A stretch of 64,000 nt of DNA from Nocardia sp. CC227C (GTDB taxonomy: Bacteria; Actinomycetota; Actinomycetes; Mycobacteriales; Mycobacteriaceae), in the NCBI RefSeq assembly GCF_030767025.1, contig NZ_JASITE010000014.1:62001-126000 (forward strand), given 5' to 3'. Below are positions 51,119-59,310 of this stretch, piece after piece. The translations under genes were made by a program, and so were the position numbers. Each line of letters opens with the position of its first letter. Within the stretch, counting starts at the first letter, position 1. The notes beneath the pieces are model-generated. The model was given only the letters and a program-made list of their open reading frames with translations, had not been told where the DNA came from and searched no databases.

Positions 51119-52360
51119 TCATCCGCGGGCCCACGCGTCGACGACGCGGACGAGTGGCTGTCGAGAGTGCCGAGCCGCAGACTGCGCGGTCCGCAATCCG
51201 TGCCGATCCGCGGGGGTGGCGCTTCGCACCGCGGGCACGTCGAACTTGCGTTCCGACGCCGTTTCGGGTGCGTCGTCGGAGGTGGCGCTGAGCATCCGGT
51301 CCGGGAGTGCCAGTTTGTGGATGGTGCGCAGGGTCAACAGATATTGCCGCACCAGCGGTCCGGTGGTGTAGGGCAGGTCGTACTTGTCGCACAGGGCGCG
51401 GACCCGCGCCGCGATCTCGGCGTAGTGGTTGCTGGGCAGGTCGGGGAACAGGTGGTGTTCGATCTGGTGGGACAGATGCCCGCTCAGGAATGCCAGCACC
51501 GGACCGGCCTCGAAGTTCGCGGTGCCCAGCATCTGCCGCAGATACCATTCCGATGTGGTTTCGTGGTCGAGCACGGCGGGGGTGAACTTCTCCGCGCCGT
51601 CCGGGAAATGGCCGCAGAAGATCACCAGGTAGGCCCACAGATTGCGGAGGGTGTTGGCGGCGGCGTTCGCTGCGAGGGTCCGCCGCCAGCGCCGACCGCT
51701 CAGCGCCGGGAAGAGTACGTAGTCCTTGCCGATCTGCCGCTCGATCTTGCGGATCAGCGCTCGTGTCTGAGCGGCCTTCTGCGATTCGGTCGCCGCGCGA
51801 TCGTGGTCGGAATACAGGTCGTGCAGGGCGATTCCCCACTCGAAGGTGGCCGCCAGCAACAGGTTTTGCAACGGCTGCAACAGGAGTCGCACGCGCCACG
51901 GCTGATCGCGGGTCACCCGCATCACACCGAAGCCCAGGTCGTCGTCGGCACCGAGCACATTGGTGAACACGTGGTGGCGGTAGTTGTGCGAGTATCGCCA
52001 CTGGGAGGAAACTCCCGCCATATCCCATTCCCAAGTGCTGGAATGGATTTCGGGATCGTTCATCCAATCCCACTGGCCGTGGCTCACATTGTGGCCGATC
52101 TCCATGTTCTCGATGCTCTTCGCCGTCGCCAGCGCCGTGGTTCCGAGCAGCCAGCCGAACTTTCCTCTGCTGCAGGCGATTATCAGCCGGGCCGCCACGT
52201 CGAGTACGCGCTGCGCCGCGATCGTCCGGCGGATGTACGCGGCGTCCCGCGTGCCGCGCCTGTCCTGGATGTCCTCGCGGATCGCGTCGAGTTCTCGCCC
52301 GAGCGCTTCGACGTCCTCGGGGCTCAGGTGTGCGTACGCGGCGACCTTCGTGATTGCCAT
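51119..52360 (-). CDS. Membrane fatty acid desaturase
   Basis: 413 aa. The three histidine boxes of acyl-lipid/acyl-CoA desaturases are present: HNVSHG (90-95), HNYRHH (125-130) and HQIEHH (298-303), with hydrophobic segments between. In mycolic-acid bacteria the closest family includes DesA3-type stearoyl-CoA desaturases that need a ferredoxin or reductase partner; none is adjacent. An approximately 70-residue C-terminal tail follows the core. A 57-aa gene starts 80 bases upstream on the same strand. Confidence 0.93.
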   Translation of the reverse strand: MAITKVAAYAHLSPEDVEALGRELDAIREDIQDRRGTRDAAYIRRTIAAQRVLDVAARLIIACSRGKFGWLLGTTALATAKSIENMEIGHNVSHGQWDWMNDPEIHSSTWEWDMAGVSSQWRYSHNYRHHVFTNVLGADDDLGFGVMRVTRDQPWRVRLLLQPLQNLLLAATFEWGIALHDLYSDHDRAATESQKAAQTRALIRKIERQIGKDYVLFPALSGRRWRRTLAANAAANTLRNLWAYLVIFCGHFPDGAEKFTPAVLDHETTSEWYLRQMLGTANFEAGPVLAFLSGHLSHQIEHHLFPDLPSNHYAEIAARVRALCDKYDLPYTTGPLVRQYLLTLRTIHKLALPDRMLSATSDDAPETASERKFDVPAVRSATPADRHGLRTAQSAARHSRQPLVRVVDAWARG

Positions 52361-52440
52361 ATGTCGTGTCCTCGAATCTCTTGACTCGCGCCGTGGAGCG
52401 GCGGTCGATCCGGGCGACGGTGCCTGGCGTGCGACGCCGG

Positions 52441-52614
52441 TCAGCGCTGGAGCATCGCTCTCACCTTGTTCACGGTTCGCTGAACGGCGTGACCGGCGGG
52501 CCTGCCGCCGTGATCCGCGCGTCGGCGACCGGCGTCGTCGGTTCCGGCGAGCAGCTTGCGCAGCCGCGCTCGCGCCGCCTGTAGCCGGTACGCGGTCCTG
52601 TTCTCGTCATTCAT
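52441..52614 (-). CDS. Small basic protein (57 aa) upstream of the desaturase
   Basis: ATG 52614 begins MNDENRTAYRLQAARARLRK, ending VNKVRAMLQR. It is helical and basic with LRKLLAGTDDAGRRRADHGG in the middle. A perfect palindrome CGGGATATCCCG (52615-52626) sits immediately before its ATG, with GGAG further upstream. It is probably co-transcribed with the desaturase. Unknown function. Confidence 0.55.
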   Translation of the reverse strand: MNDENRTAYRLQAARARLRKLLAGTDDAGRRRADHGGRPAGHAVQRTVNKVRAMLQR

Positions 52615-52721
52615 CGGGATATCCCGTCTCCGGCCATCAAATCGCGCCCGGGGCCGCCGTAGTGGTGGCCGATCAACCGATGCGAATGCCGGTTCGAACG
52701 CCAGCGTAGGCGCGCGAACGT

Positions 52722-52733
52722 TGTATGTCTACA
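52722..52733. promoter_or_regulatory. TetR-type operator copy A
   Basis: TGTATGTCTACA within GAACGTTGTATGTCTACAGC, between the divergent 57-aa gene and the DUF5994 gene. It is flanked by two AGCGTAGGC direct repeats (52703-52711 and 52733-52741). One of four copies of the same motif in the island. Confidence 0.6.
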
Positions 52734-52914
52734 GCGTAGGCATCCAATGTGGACACCGGGCGGATCCGCGGACGGGTCGCCGACGTGCGACCGGTGCCCG
52801 CCGGGGTACTCTCGGGGGTATCGGTGGCACATCGCATCCGGTCTACTCCTGACCGCTTCGTCACGCGATTCTCCAGCAAGCCCGGCCGTTCGCGGTCGAG
52901 ACAGGAGCGTCTCC

Positions 52915-53448
52915 ATGACGCCGAAGCCGCCCCGTGCCGAGCGACCGGTCCCGCCTGGCGATTTCCCACGCCGGCGTGGAGCGCCCACGCCACGAGTGCT
53001 GCTGAAGCCCGTGGCACCTAGGACCGGCTATGTCGACGGAGTGTGGTGGCCCTATACCGACAAGCTCGCGGAGGAGTTGCCGGGCCTGCTCACCCGCCTG
53101 TCGGCGCGCCTGCACCCCGTCCTCCGGGTGGGCTATCACCTCGTGGAATGGGCGACCTCGCCGGGTGAAATGGTGGTATCCGGACAGGCGGTCCGGCTCG
53201 ACTGGCATCACGACATCGCCCATACCGTGATGGTGGCCGGGCCGGGAAATCGGCGACTCGTCCTGTTGGTCGTGCCACCCGACACCGACCCCGGCGACGC
53301 GTACACCGCCATGACGGCGGCGGCCGCCGCGAACAATGCCGCGCGACCGGACGATCTGCTGCAGATCGGCATCCGGAAACGGCGAGAGCGCAAACGGCGG
53401 GCAGCCGCCGTGCGGCGGTGGGCCGCACGCACGACGTCGATCAACTGA
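52915..53448 (+). CDS. DUF5994 protein 1
   Basis: 177 aa from ATG 52915 with ACAGGAG seven bases before. DUF5994 core: GYVDGVWWPYTDKLAEELPG, LSARLHPVLRVGYHLVEWAT, GQAVRLDWHHDIAHTVMVAG, LVLLVVPPDTDPGDAYTAM. The C-terminus is a basic helix (RKRRERKRRAAAVRRWAART). Family function is unknown. It is the first of five paralogues in this region and is followed by TetR regulator 1 on the same strand. Confidence 0.88.
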   Translation: MTPKPPRAERPVPPGDFPRRRGAPTPRVLLKPVAPRTGYVDGVWWPYTDKLAEELPGLLTRLSARLHPVLRVGYHLVEWATSPGEMVVSGQAVRLDWHHDIAHTVMVAGPGNRRLVLLVVPPDTDPGDAYTAMTAAAAANNAARPDDLLQIGIRKRRERKRRAAAVRRWAARTTSIN

Positions 53449-53520
53449 CCAGCGTTCCGGCGGTCCGTCACCCGGCGCGCAGCACCGCGCCGCCGTAGGT
53501 CATCGTGGGAATGTCAACGC

Positions 53521-53532
53521 TGTATGTCTACG
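53521..53532. promoter_or_regulatory. TetR-type operator copy B
   Basis: TGTATGTCTACG within GTCAACGCTGTATGTCTACG, 44 bases before the TetR 1 start. The position fits autoregulation of that gene. Confidence 0.6.
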
Positions 53533-53575
53533 ATTGCCCAATCGGAGATTCCGATGGGAACGGAGGACATCTCGG

Positions 53576-54313
53576 ATGACCGAACGCCCTGCCGATCGGA
53601 AGAACTCCCGATCCGTGCGCCGACGGTCCGGCGCGGCCGGTACCGCCGCTCGCGGCGACAGGCCGGTCACCCGCGCCGTGGTGCTGGACGCGGCGCTCGA
53701 ACTCGTCGACCGCGACGGAGTCGAGGCGTTGTCGATGCGGCGACTGGCGGAGGCGGTCGGACGGGACCCGATGGTGATCTATCGGCATGTGCCCAACAAG
53801 GCGGCCGTGCTCGACGGGGTCGCCGAGATCGTGTTCGCGCGGTTGACCGTCGACCCCACCGACACCGACTGGGCCGGTCAGTTGCGGGGGATCGCACGAG
53901 ATTTCCGCGGCCTCGCACTGGCGCATCCGCGGGTGGTTCCGTTGTTGGTGACCCGGCCGCTGGCCACTCCGTTGGGAATGCGCCCGCCCGCGGTGGTCCG
54001 GCCGCTCGAGAACATCCTCGAATTGCTCACCCGCGCCGGGTTTTCCGGTGCGGACGCGTTGCATGTCTACCGAGCGTTGTTCGGGTTCCTCTACGGGCAT
54101 GTGCTCAACGAGTTGCAGGAGGTCGTGGAACGACCCGAGGAGACCGACGAGGTGCTGCGTCTGGGGCTGTACCGGCTGCCGATCGAGGAGTTTCCCCGGG
54201 TGCGCGGGCTCGCGTCGGCACTTGCCGCCTACGACGGCGGCGCGGAACTGGAACGCGGCCTCGACATCCTGCTCACCGGTCTCGCCGCGACCCTGCCGGG
54301 TCTCGGGCGCTGA
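53576..54313 (+). CDS. TetR-family regulator 1
   Basis: 245 aa from ATG 53576 with GGAGGA eight bases before. N-terminal TetR helix-turn-helix (VTRAVVLDAALELVDRDGVE, ALSMRRLAEAVGRDPMVIYR, HVPNKAAVLDGVAEIVF) and a helical TetR_C-type ligand domain (ALHVYRALFGFLYGHVLNEL, ERPEETDEVLRLGLYRLPIE). It is a close paralogue of TetR 2 (54921-55616). The 3' end overlaps the convergent DUF5994 gene by 41 bases. Confidence 0.95.
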   Translation: MTERPADRKNSRSVRRRSGAAGTAARGDRPVTRAVVLDAALELVDRDGVEALSMRRLAEAVGRDPMVIYRHVPNKAAVLDGVAEIVFARLTVDPTDTDWAGQLRGIARDFRGLALAHPRVVPLLVTRPLATPLGMRPPAVVRPLENILELLTRAGFSGADALHVYRALFGFLYGHVLNELQEVVERPEETDEVLRLGLYRLPIEEFPRVRGLASALAAYDGGAELERGLDILLTGLAATLPGLGR

Positions 54314-54752
54314 CCGTCGCCTCCCGGTCCGCGCCCGCGCCGCCTTCGGAGTCCCAGCGCTGCTGTGCGGCCGTCATATCGGTCGAGTCCACCGTGGAGA
54401 TGACCCGAAGGACGAGCTTCGCGTCGATGGCCACCCCGAGAATCTCGACGGCGTGCGCGGGCGAATGCCGGTAGCCGTCGAGCCGGACCCGTCGTTCGCC
54501 GAAGTCCAGCTTTCTCGGCGCGGATTCCCACTCGTCGAGGTGATAGACGACGCGGTGAATCGGCCCCAGCCGAGGCGTGAGTGCTGCGAGCAGTTCCGGA
54601 AGCTCGGCGGTGAGGTCGCGGCTGTAGGGCCGCCAGTTGGCGGCTATGGTCCCGTCGCCGGGCGGGACTGACTCGAGTCGCGGTGGGCGACCGGCGGATG
54701 GCGGTCGACGTGCGGTGCTTTCGGTCGGTTGTGGCGTTGGTTGTGACGTCAT
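54273..54752 (-). CDS. DUF5994 protein 2
   Basis: 159 aa from ATG 54752, preceded by AGAGAGGGG. Core: NWRPYSRDLTAELPELLAAL, TPRLGPIHRVVYHLDEWESA, RRVRLDGYRHSPAHAVEILG, LVLRVISTVDSTDMTAAQQR. The GYxDGxWWP opening is changed to TIAANWRPYS. It lies between the two TetR genes and is read toward TetR 1, overlapping it tail to tail. Confidence 0.85.
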   Translation of the reverse strand: MTSQPTPQPTESTARRPPSAGRPPRLESVPPGDGTIAANWRPYSRDLTAELPELLAALTPRLGPIHRVVYHLDEWESAPRKLDFGERRVRLDGYRHSPAHAVEILGVAIDAKLVLRVISTVDSTDMTAAQQRWDSEGGAGADREATVSARDPAGSRRDR

Positions 54753-54920
54753 GGTCAACGCCCCTCTCTTGCCCCCTACTGCGTTCATTCTACGCTGGGG
54801 ATACGTTTCTCGTCGCTGTGCTCGAACTCGTTGCCTTCGCATCACGGGCGCGAATCACCTTGCGGCTATTGCGGATTCGTCATCGGTGGAGCTTCCGGGT
54901 TGCTTTCCGTCAGCGGGCGG

Positions 54921-55616
54921 TCACGATTCGGCGCACGGTGGCGACAGGGTGGTGGTGAGGCCGGTGAGCAGGATGTCGAGGCCGTGTTCGAGCTCTGCCG
55001 CGCCGTCGTAGGTGGTCAGGTCGGAGGCGAGGCCGCGCAGCAGTGGGAACTCGCCGATCGGCAGGCGGTGCAGGCCCAGGCGCAGCAGATCGGTCGACTC
55101 CTCCGGGCGTTCCACGAGCTCCTGCAGCTCGGTGAGGACGTGGCCGTAGAGGAAGCCGAACAGGGCGCGGTAGATGTGCAGAGCGTCGGCGCCGGAGAAC
55201 TCCGCGTCGATGAGCAGGCGCAGGATGTGCTCCACCGGCCGCAGGGTGCCGATCGGGCGCAGCCCCAGCGGGGTGGCCAATGGGCGGGTCACCAGTAGCG
55301 GAACCGCCTTGGGATGGGCGAGGGCGGTATGGCGGAAATCCCGTGCGATCAGTCGCAACTGATGACACCAGTCCGGATCCGAGGTGTCGACGGTCAAGTG
55401 CTCGAGTACGACCTCGACGACACCATCGAGCACCGCGGCCTTGTTCGAGGTGTGCCGGTAGATGGCCATCGGATCGCGGCCAAGCGCTTCGCCCAAGCGG
55501 CGCATGGACAGTTGGTCGACGCCCCGGTCGTCGATGATCTCGAGCGCTGCCGCGAGCACGGCGGCGCGGGTGAGTGGGATGTCGTGAGTGCGCGGGCCGT
55601 CGCGCTTTCCGTTCAT
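54921..55616 (-). CDS. TetR-family regulator 2
   Basis: 231 aa from ATG 55616 with GAGG six bases before. Helix-turn-helix LTRAAVLAAALEIIDDRGVD, LSMRRLGEALGRDPMAIYRH; ligand domain ALHIYRALFGFLYGHVLTEL, ERPEESTDLLRLGLHRLPIG. Very similar to TetR 1 over the whole length, so the two arose by duplication and probably share an operator type. The DUF6131 peptide gene lies 98 bases upstream on the same strand. Confidence 0.95.
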   Translation of the reverse strand: MNGKRDGPRTHDIPLTRAAVLAAALEIIDDRGVDQLSMRRLGEALGRDPMAIYRHTSNKAAVLDGVVEVVLEHLTVDTSDPDWCHQLRLIARDFRHTALAHPKAVPLLVTRPLATPLGLRPIGTLRPVEHILRLLIDAEFSGADALHIYRALFGFLYGHVLTELQELVERPEESTDLLRLGLHRLPIGEFPLLRGLASDLTTYDGAAELEHGLDILLTGLTTTLSPPCAES

Positions 55617-55714
55617 TGCCAACCTCGCTTCCCGAGTTCTGGGCATCGCTAGGCTTGCGCAGCCCAATCGGAGCCCCGCGTTCAACGCGCGGTGCGCGAT
55701 GGCCGGGTGTCCGC

Positions 55715-55870
55715 TCAGTAGTAGTGGCGTCGACCGCCGACGGTATGCCCACGGCGACCCGCGAGCAGGAGTCCGGCTCCGAGAGCGAGGATCAGCACGC
55801 CGACGACATCGAAAACGATGTTGTCGACGACGAATCCGACTCCGAGGAGGAGTGCGCCGAGAACGATCAT
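55715..55870 (-). CDS. DUF6131 small membrane protein
   Basis: 51 aa: MIVLGALLLGVGFVVDNIVF, DVVGVLILALGAGLLLAG, then GHTVGGRRHYY. Two hydrophobic helices and the terminal GGRRHYY tail are the DUF6131 signature. These tiny inner-membrane proteins are widespread in actinomycetes and stress-associated; their role is unknown. It is headed by the twin operators at 55956-56006 and probably shares its transcript with TetR 2. Confidence 0.85.
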   Translation of the reverse strand: MIVLGALLLGVGFVVDNIVFDVVGVLILALGAGLLLAGRRGHTVGGRRHYY

Positions 55871-55955
55871 GCGTGGATACCTGATTTCGGGCATATGGTG
55901 CCGGACTCGGCCGGCACCCCTCCAGTAGACTCCGCCCCGCCCCCGGTGTCAACGT

Positions 55956-55967
55956 TGTAGGTCTACG
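55956..55967. promoter_or_regulatory. TetR-type operator copy C, next to a minus-strand promoter
   Basis: TGTAGGTCTACG within GTCAACGTTGTAGGTCTACG. The GTCAAC flank is the complement of a TTGACA -35 box (55952-55947, minus strand) that is followed after 17 bases by TCTACT, a good promoter for DUF6131-TetR 2. Confidence 0.65.
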
Positions 55968-55994
55968 TGATTGAGCTCCATCGGTCGCGAAGAC

Positions 55995-56006
55995 TGTAGC
56001 TCTACA
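55995..56006. promoter_or_regulatory. TetR-type operator copy D, next to a plus-strand promoter
   Basis: TGTAGCTCTACA; read on the minus strand it is GTCAACGATGTAGAGCTACA, the same motif in inverted orientation to copy C. It abuts TTGACT (56010-56015), which with TTCACT (56033-56038) at 17-base spacing forms a promoter toward the truncated sigma gene. Confidence 0.65.
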
Positions 56007-56106
56007 TCGTTGACTATTCGGTCGGCGCGGCGTTCACTGAAGTGGCCGGTTCCTCCGTAACGGGAACATCCGTCCCGTCGACTTCGGCTGAATTCGAGGC
56101 AAACCG

Positions 56107-56652
56107 ATGAACGACCAGTCGGCCCCGATCTTCACAGCATCACATCCACTCGGTGGGAGCGACGATTTCGGTCCACCGTTCGTCCGACCCGCTGGATGGA
56201 CTTCCCACGACGAGGGCCGACGAGCCGTTCGCGATGAGCTGATCGAGCGATACCAGCCGTTGGCCGAACATATCGCCGGCAGGTTCGCCGTCGGCGGCGC
56301 GAACACGGACGCCCTGTTGCCTCACGCCCGGGCGGCGGTCGTGCTGGCTGTCGATCGATTCGATCCCGGCGGCGGATCGTCGTTCCTGTCCTTCGCGGTG
56401 CCCACGATCACGGGCGAGGTCCGCCGGAATTCCCGGGACTACGAGGGGGCGGTGTGGATACCGCGGTGGCTCGCGCGGATCCGCCCGCCGATCGGCCCCG
56501 CCATCGATGCGCTGTGCCGTCGGCTGGGGCGGATGCCCACCGCCGGAGAGATCGCTGCCGAAGTCGGTGGAGACCGGGTCGAGGTGACCCGGGCCCTGGT
56601 CGTTCACAACGCCCGACGTGGATGCTCCGGCAACGGCTCCGCTTCCGAATGA
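56107..56652 (+). pseudogene. Truncated SigF/SigB-like sigma factor
   Basis: 181 codons. The body matches SigF-type regions 2-3: LIERYQPLAEHIAGRFAVGG, AVVLAVDRFDPGGGSSFLSF, AVPTITGEVRRNSRDYEGAV, LCRRLGRMPTAGEIAAEVGG. Region 4 is absent. At the position where SigF continues with NA-SLDAP, this frame reads NARRGCSGNG and stops, while a neighbouring frame reads VDAPATAPLPNDVELQ, indicating a frameshift followed by loss of the rest. Region 2 also has unusual changes (PHARAAV, YEGAVWIPRW). It cannot be a normal sigma factor; a decoy role is possible. Confidence 0.75.
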
Positions 56653-56697
56653 TGTCGAGCTCCAACGGAAACCGCACCGTGTTATGCCAGTATTCGG

Positions 56698-57147
56698 TTA
56701 TGCCAGTACTTGCCGCATCCGCTCGCCGGCGCGGTGCGGCTCGGTGTCGGAGGGGATGATCAACAGGGTCATCTGGGTGCCGTCGGTTGCGACAGCCTCC
56801 ATGATGTCGGGCGGCTGATCGGGTTCTGGGCCGTGGGTGTGCACGTCATCGTCGCGATCGATGTGTCGCTGCGCGAGGCTGATCGTGTTCCAGGCGAATC
56901 CGATCCGGGCGAGGGGGCCCAGGCGCGGAGTGAGGGCGCTGATGAGGTCGTGCAGTTCCGTGGTGAGGTTCGGCGTCCACGGCCACCAGGCCCCATCGAT
57001 CGGTGCCGGGGCGGCGTCCCGGTCACGCAGGCGCAGCCGGGGGGTTCGAGTCGGGGCCGGGAAGGGCTGCCGCTCGCGCGAGGACGTCGTCGCGTCGGAC
57101 ATCTCGGAGTGATTGGTGATGGGTCGTTCCCAGGAGAGGTGGTTCAT
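56698..57147 (-). CDS. DUF5994 protein 3
   Basis: 149 aa from ATG 57147, which overlaps the stop of DUF5994 protein 4 (ATGA). Core: APIDGAWWPWTPNLTTELHD, LISALTPRLGPLARIGFAWN, TQMTLLIIPSDTEPHRAGER. The middle section is rich in Asp/His/Pro (DRDDDVHTHGPEPDQPP). It is co-translated with protein 4. Confidence 0.85.
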   Translation of the reverse strand: MNHLSWERPITNHSEMSDATTSSRERQPFPAPTRTPRLRLRDRDAAPAPIDGAWWPWTPNLTTELHDLISALTPRLGPLARIGFAWNTISLAQRHIDRDDDVHTHGPEPDQPPDIMEAVATDGTQMTLLIIPSDTEPHRAGERMRQVLA

Positions 57148-57554
57148 GACAAGGGCTCCGAATTCGGGTCCGATCCGAACGCGTGGCCGGTCGTCGCGAG
57201 CATGGCTCGTGCGATGGGCGCGTCGGCATCAGCGGGAATGGTCTGCACGACGATCACCGTGCCGTCGACTCCGCACAGGTAGATCGTGCCGAACAGCTCG
57301 AAGGGGTAGGGGTCCAGCCGTATGGTGCGGTTGTCCAGCAGGAGATTCCGTTCGGCTGGAGCCCAGGCGCGCGGGTCGAAGACCGTGCGCCACACCGATC
57401 CGGTTCGTGGCCGGAGTGCGGTGATCAGATGCGGGAGTTCGGTGGTGATATCACTCGACCGCGGCCACCAGACCGCGTCGAGGTATCCGCTCGACGCGGA
57501 GTCGGGTCGTAGGCTCAACCGTTCCGGATGGGTACTGCTCGATCGTGGCGTCAT
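57144..57554 (-). CDS. DUF5994 protein 4
   Basis: 136 aa. Core: GYLDAVWWPRSSDITTELPH, LITALRPRTGSVWRTVFDPR, RTIRLDPYPFELFGTIYLCG, VIVVQTIPADADAPIARAML. First gene of the pair with protein 3. Its upstream sequence (GACGCTCCTGTC then CCGG..AACGGCC) is repeated before the truncated DUF5994 gene at 60438-60674. Confidence 0.87.
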   Translation of the reverse strand: MTPRSSSTHPERLSLRPDSASSGYLDAVWWPRSSDITTELPHLITALRPRTGSVWRTVFDPRAWAPAERNLLLDNRTIRLDPYPFELFGTIYLCGVDGTVIVVQTIPADADAPIARAMLATTGHAFGSDPNSEPLS

Positions 57555-57928
57555 CAGACGCTCCTGTCATGGCCGGTGAACGGCCAGATTGTCGAATTCG
57601 CGGACGGCGCGGCCGCTGTCGGCCGACGCGCGTCGTGTCTCCGGATACTGTCGAGCCTACTCGCATGGTGGCCGCATGCCCGGCTTCCCGGAGGGTGACA
57701 GGGCTCATGTGGTTGTCCGTCATTTGTCCGTCAAGTGACGCCGCGACCGGTCGGCTTGAAATTGGTTGTGGTTCAGCGTTTTCCCACGGTATCGGCGATC
57801 GGGACTACACTGAGGCCATCCACGAACCGGTGGTCCCGTCGCCCGGTGTGCGATGGCGACCGATCCGGTGTGGTCCGCTCCAGACCCCGGCGGCTTCCAG
57901 ATCGTCACTCGTGCGTAAGGGGTCACCC
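57555..57928. other. Divergent control region between DUF5994 gene 4 and a hypothetical gene
   Basis: About 370 bases with no gene. It holds the shared upstream block of DUF5994 gene 4, a small GGCCG-n-CGGCC hairpin near 57570, and, toward the plus-strand gene, TACACT (57806-57811) as a possible -10. A GTTTT and GGGACT pair (57778 and 57801) only loosely resembles a SigF-type promoter, with spacing too long to claim. Confidence 0.4.
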
Positions 57929-58285
57929 ATGAATTACGTCGGCAGGTCGGATCCCGGCGGATCGGCGATAGCCGGCCGTGGTTTCGGACCCGGGCCCGGT
58001 TGGGCGGTCCAGGCGGTGCCGGTGAACGGCGGGCGCCGCGGTCGGGAGTCGGCGGGAGTAGTGGTGGCCGCTGATCTGGATCTGGCCGCCACCGGTCTGT
58101 GCGGCCGGCTCGCCGCACCCGAACATGTCGCTGAGGGCTGGTATCTGGTCGCGGATTATCTTGCGGGCACCGAGTTCAGGCGCGACCGTGCACAGGGCGC
58201 CCGTCTGCGTTGGGCCAACCGGCTGCGCTGGGATGGGCACGATTGGACGATGGGCGAGTGGGTCCCCGCCAACGGGCACCCATGA
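57929..58285 (+). CDS. Hypothetical protein
   Basis: 118 aa from ATG 57929 with AAGGGG six bases before. A Gly-rich N-terminus precedes GVVVAADLDLAATGLCGRLA, HVAEGWYLVADYLAGTEFRR, RLRWANRLRWDGHDWTMGEW. The Trp-rich C-terminal half looks folded, but I recognise no family. It lies in the DUF5994/ANTAR island on the plus strand ahead of two GAF-ANTAR genes. Confidence 0.6.
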   Translation: MNYVGRSDPGGSAIAGRGFGPGPGWAVQAVPVNGGRRGRESAGVVVAADLDLAATGLCGRLAAPEHVAEGWYLVADYLAGTEFRRDRAQGARLRWANRLRWDGHDWTMGEWVPANGHP

Positions 58286-58480
58286 TGGTGGCCCCGCCCG
58301 CGCCCTCTCGATTCCGAACCGTCTCGGGGCCTGCCCTCGGAAACGGTGTTCCTGGCACTAGGCTGGGCGGTGAGGCAACCCGCCTGGCACCCACGACGGC
58401 CGGGTCGTCGTGAGGCGATCGCCGGTCAGACGGGAGCACAGCATGGAACGGGTACCGGACCACGGTTTCGGTGAGTTCGC

Positions 58481-59260
58481 GTGAGACCCGCGGATTCGGT
58501 CGCCGCACGGTTCCTGGCCGAGTTGCGAGGTAGTGCCGACGGACGGCTCGTCGCGCGACCATCGGGAGATCGGCTGTGCCTGGCGTGTACCCGGATCCTG
58601 CCGATCTCCGGTGCCGCGGTCACCGCGATCACCGATTCCGGCCGGGGAGAGATCCTCGGTACCGCCGGCACCGATGCGGCCTGGCTGGCCGATGCGCAGG
58701 CGGCCACGGGGGAGGGGCCCGGCCAGGACGCCCATCGCAACGGTGCGCCGGTGCGGGTGCCTGACATGTCGGCCATGCTGGGTAGCGGCCGCTGGCCGCT
58801 GTTGGCCCAATGGGACGGTACCCCCACCATCGCGGCGGTGTGTTCGATCCCCTTGCAGCTGGGTGCGATTCGCCTCGGCTACCTGGATCTGCTCGATGCC
58901 GCGACCGTTGTCGCCGAGCCCGCGGCCTATCGCGACGCGCTGAGCGTGGCCGGCATCGTCACCGCCGTGTTGCTCGCCGCGCTGACCCCACCGCAGGACG
59001 GCATCGCATCGGGTGTCGGGTGGGAGCTGTCGACCGCCGCACGTGAGATCCACCAGGCGACCGGGATGGTCGCGGTGCAACTGAACGCCCCGGCTGGGGT
59101 CGCCTACGCACGCCTGGTCGGGCATGCCTTCGCCGTTGGGCGTCGCGTGGACGAGGTCGCCGCCGATGTCGTGGCGCGAAACCTCCGGTTCTTCCCGGAC
59201 GGCGGACCGGATTCCGGCCACGGCTCTCCTGAGGGTCCGATCCCGGCGCCCGAGCATTGA
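58481..59260 (+). CDS. GAF-ANTAR regulator 1
   Basis: 259 aa from GTG 58481. The N-terminal half is a GAF-like sensor (ISGAAVTAITDSGRGEILGT, ACSIPLQLG-type AAVCSIPLQLGAIRLGYLDL) and the C-terminus an ANTAR RNA-binding domain (AREIHQATGMVAVQLNAPAG, VAYARLVGHAFAVGRRVDEV). ANTAR proteins bind twin-hexaloop RNA to prevent termination. The ANTAR aromatic position is kept loosely. It is followed 50 bases later by a second such gene. Confidence 0.85.
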   Translation: MRPADSVAARFLAELRGSADGRLVARPSGDRLCLACTRILPISGAAVTAITDSGRGEILGTAGTDAAWLADAQAATGEGPGQDAHRNGAPVRVPDMSAMLGSGRWPLLAQWDGTPTIAAVCSIPLQLGAIRLGYLDLLDAATVVAEPAAYRDALSVAGIVTAVLLAALTPPQDGIASGVGWELSTAAREIHQATGMVAVQLNAPAGVAYARLVGHAFAVGRRVDEVAADVVARNLRFFPDGGPDSGHGSPEGPIPAPEH

Positions 59261-59310
59261 GATACGGCCATGAGTTCCATAGGATTTCTCAGAGAAGAGG
59301 TGAGCCGACG

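Noticed and set aside
49857..52073. Very long open frame on the minus strand across the ABC ATPase, HAD and desaturase genes
   Set aside because: It is antisense to clearly conserved genes, is Arg/Pro-rich and has no family features. High GC makes such shadows common; only its desaturase-like fragment (51038-51088) is meaningful.
57778..57811. SigF-type promoter before the hypothetical gene at 57929
   Set aside because: The GTTT and GGGAC words are too far apart (19 bases) and the second deviates from consensus; kept only as a remark in the gap entry.
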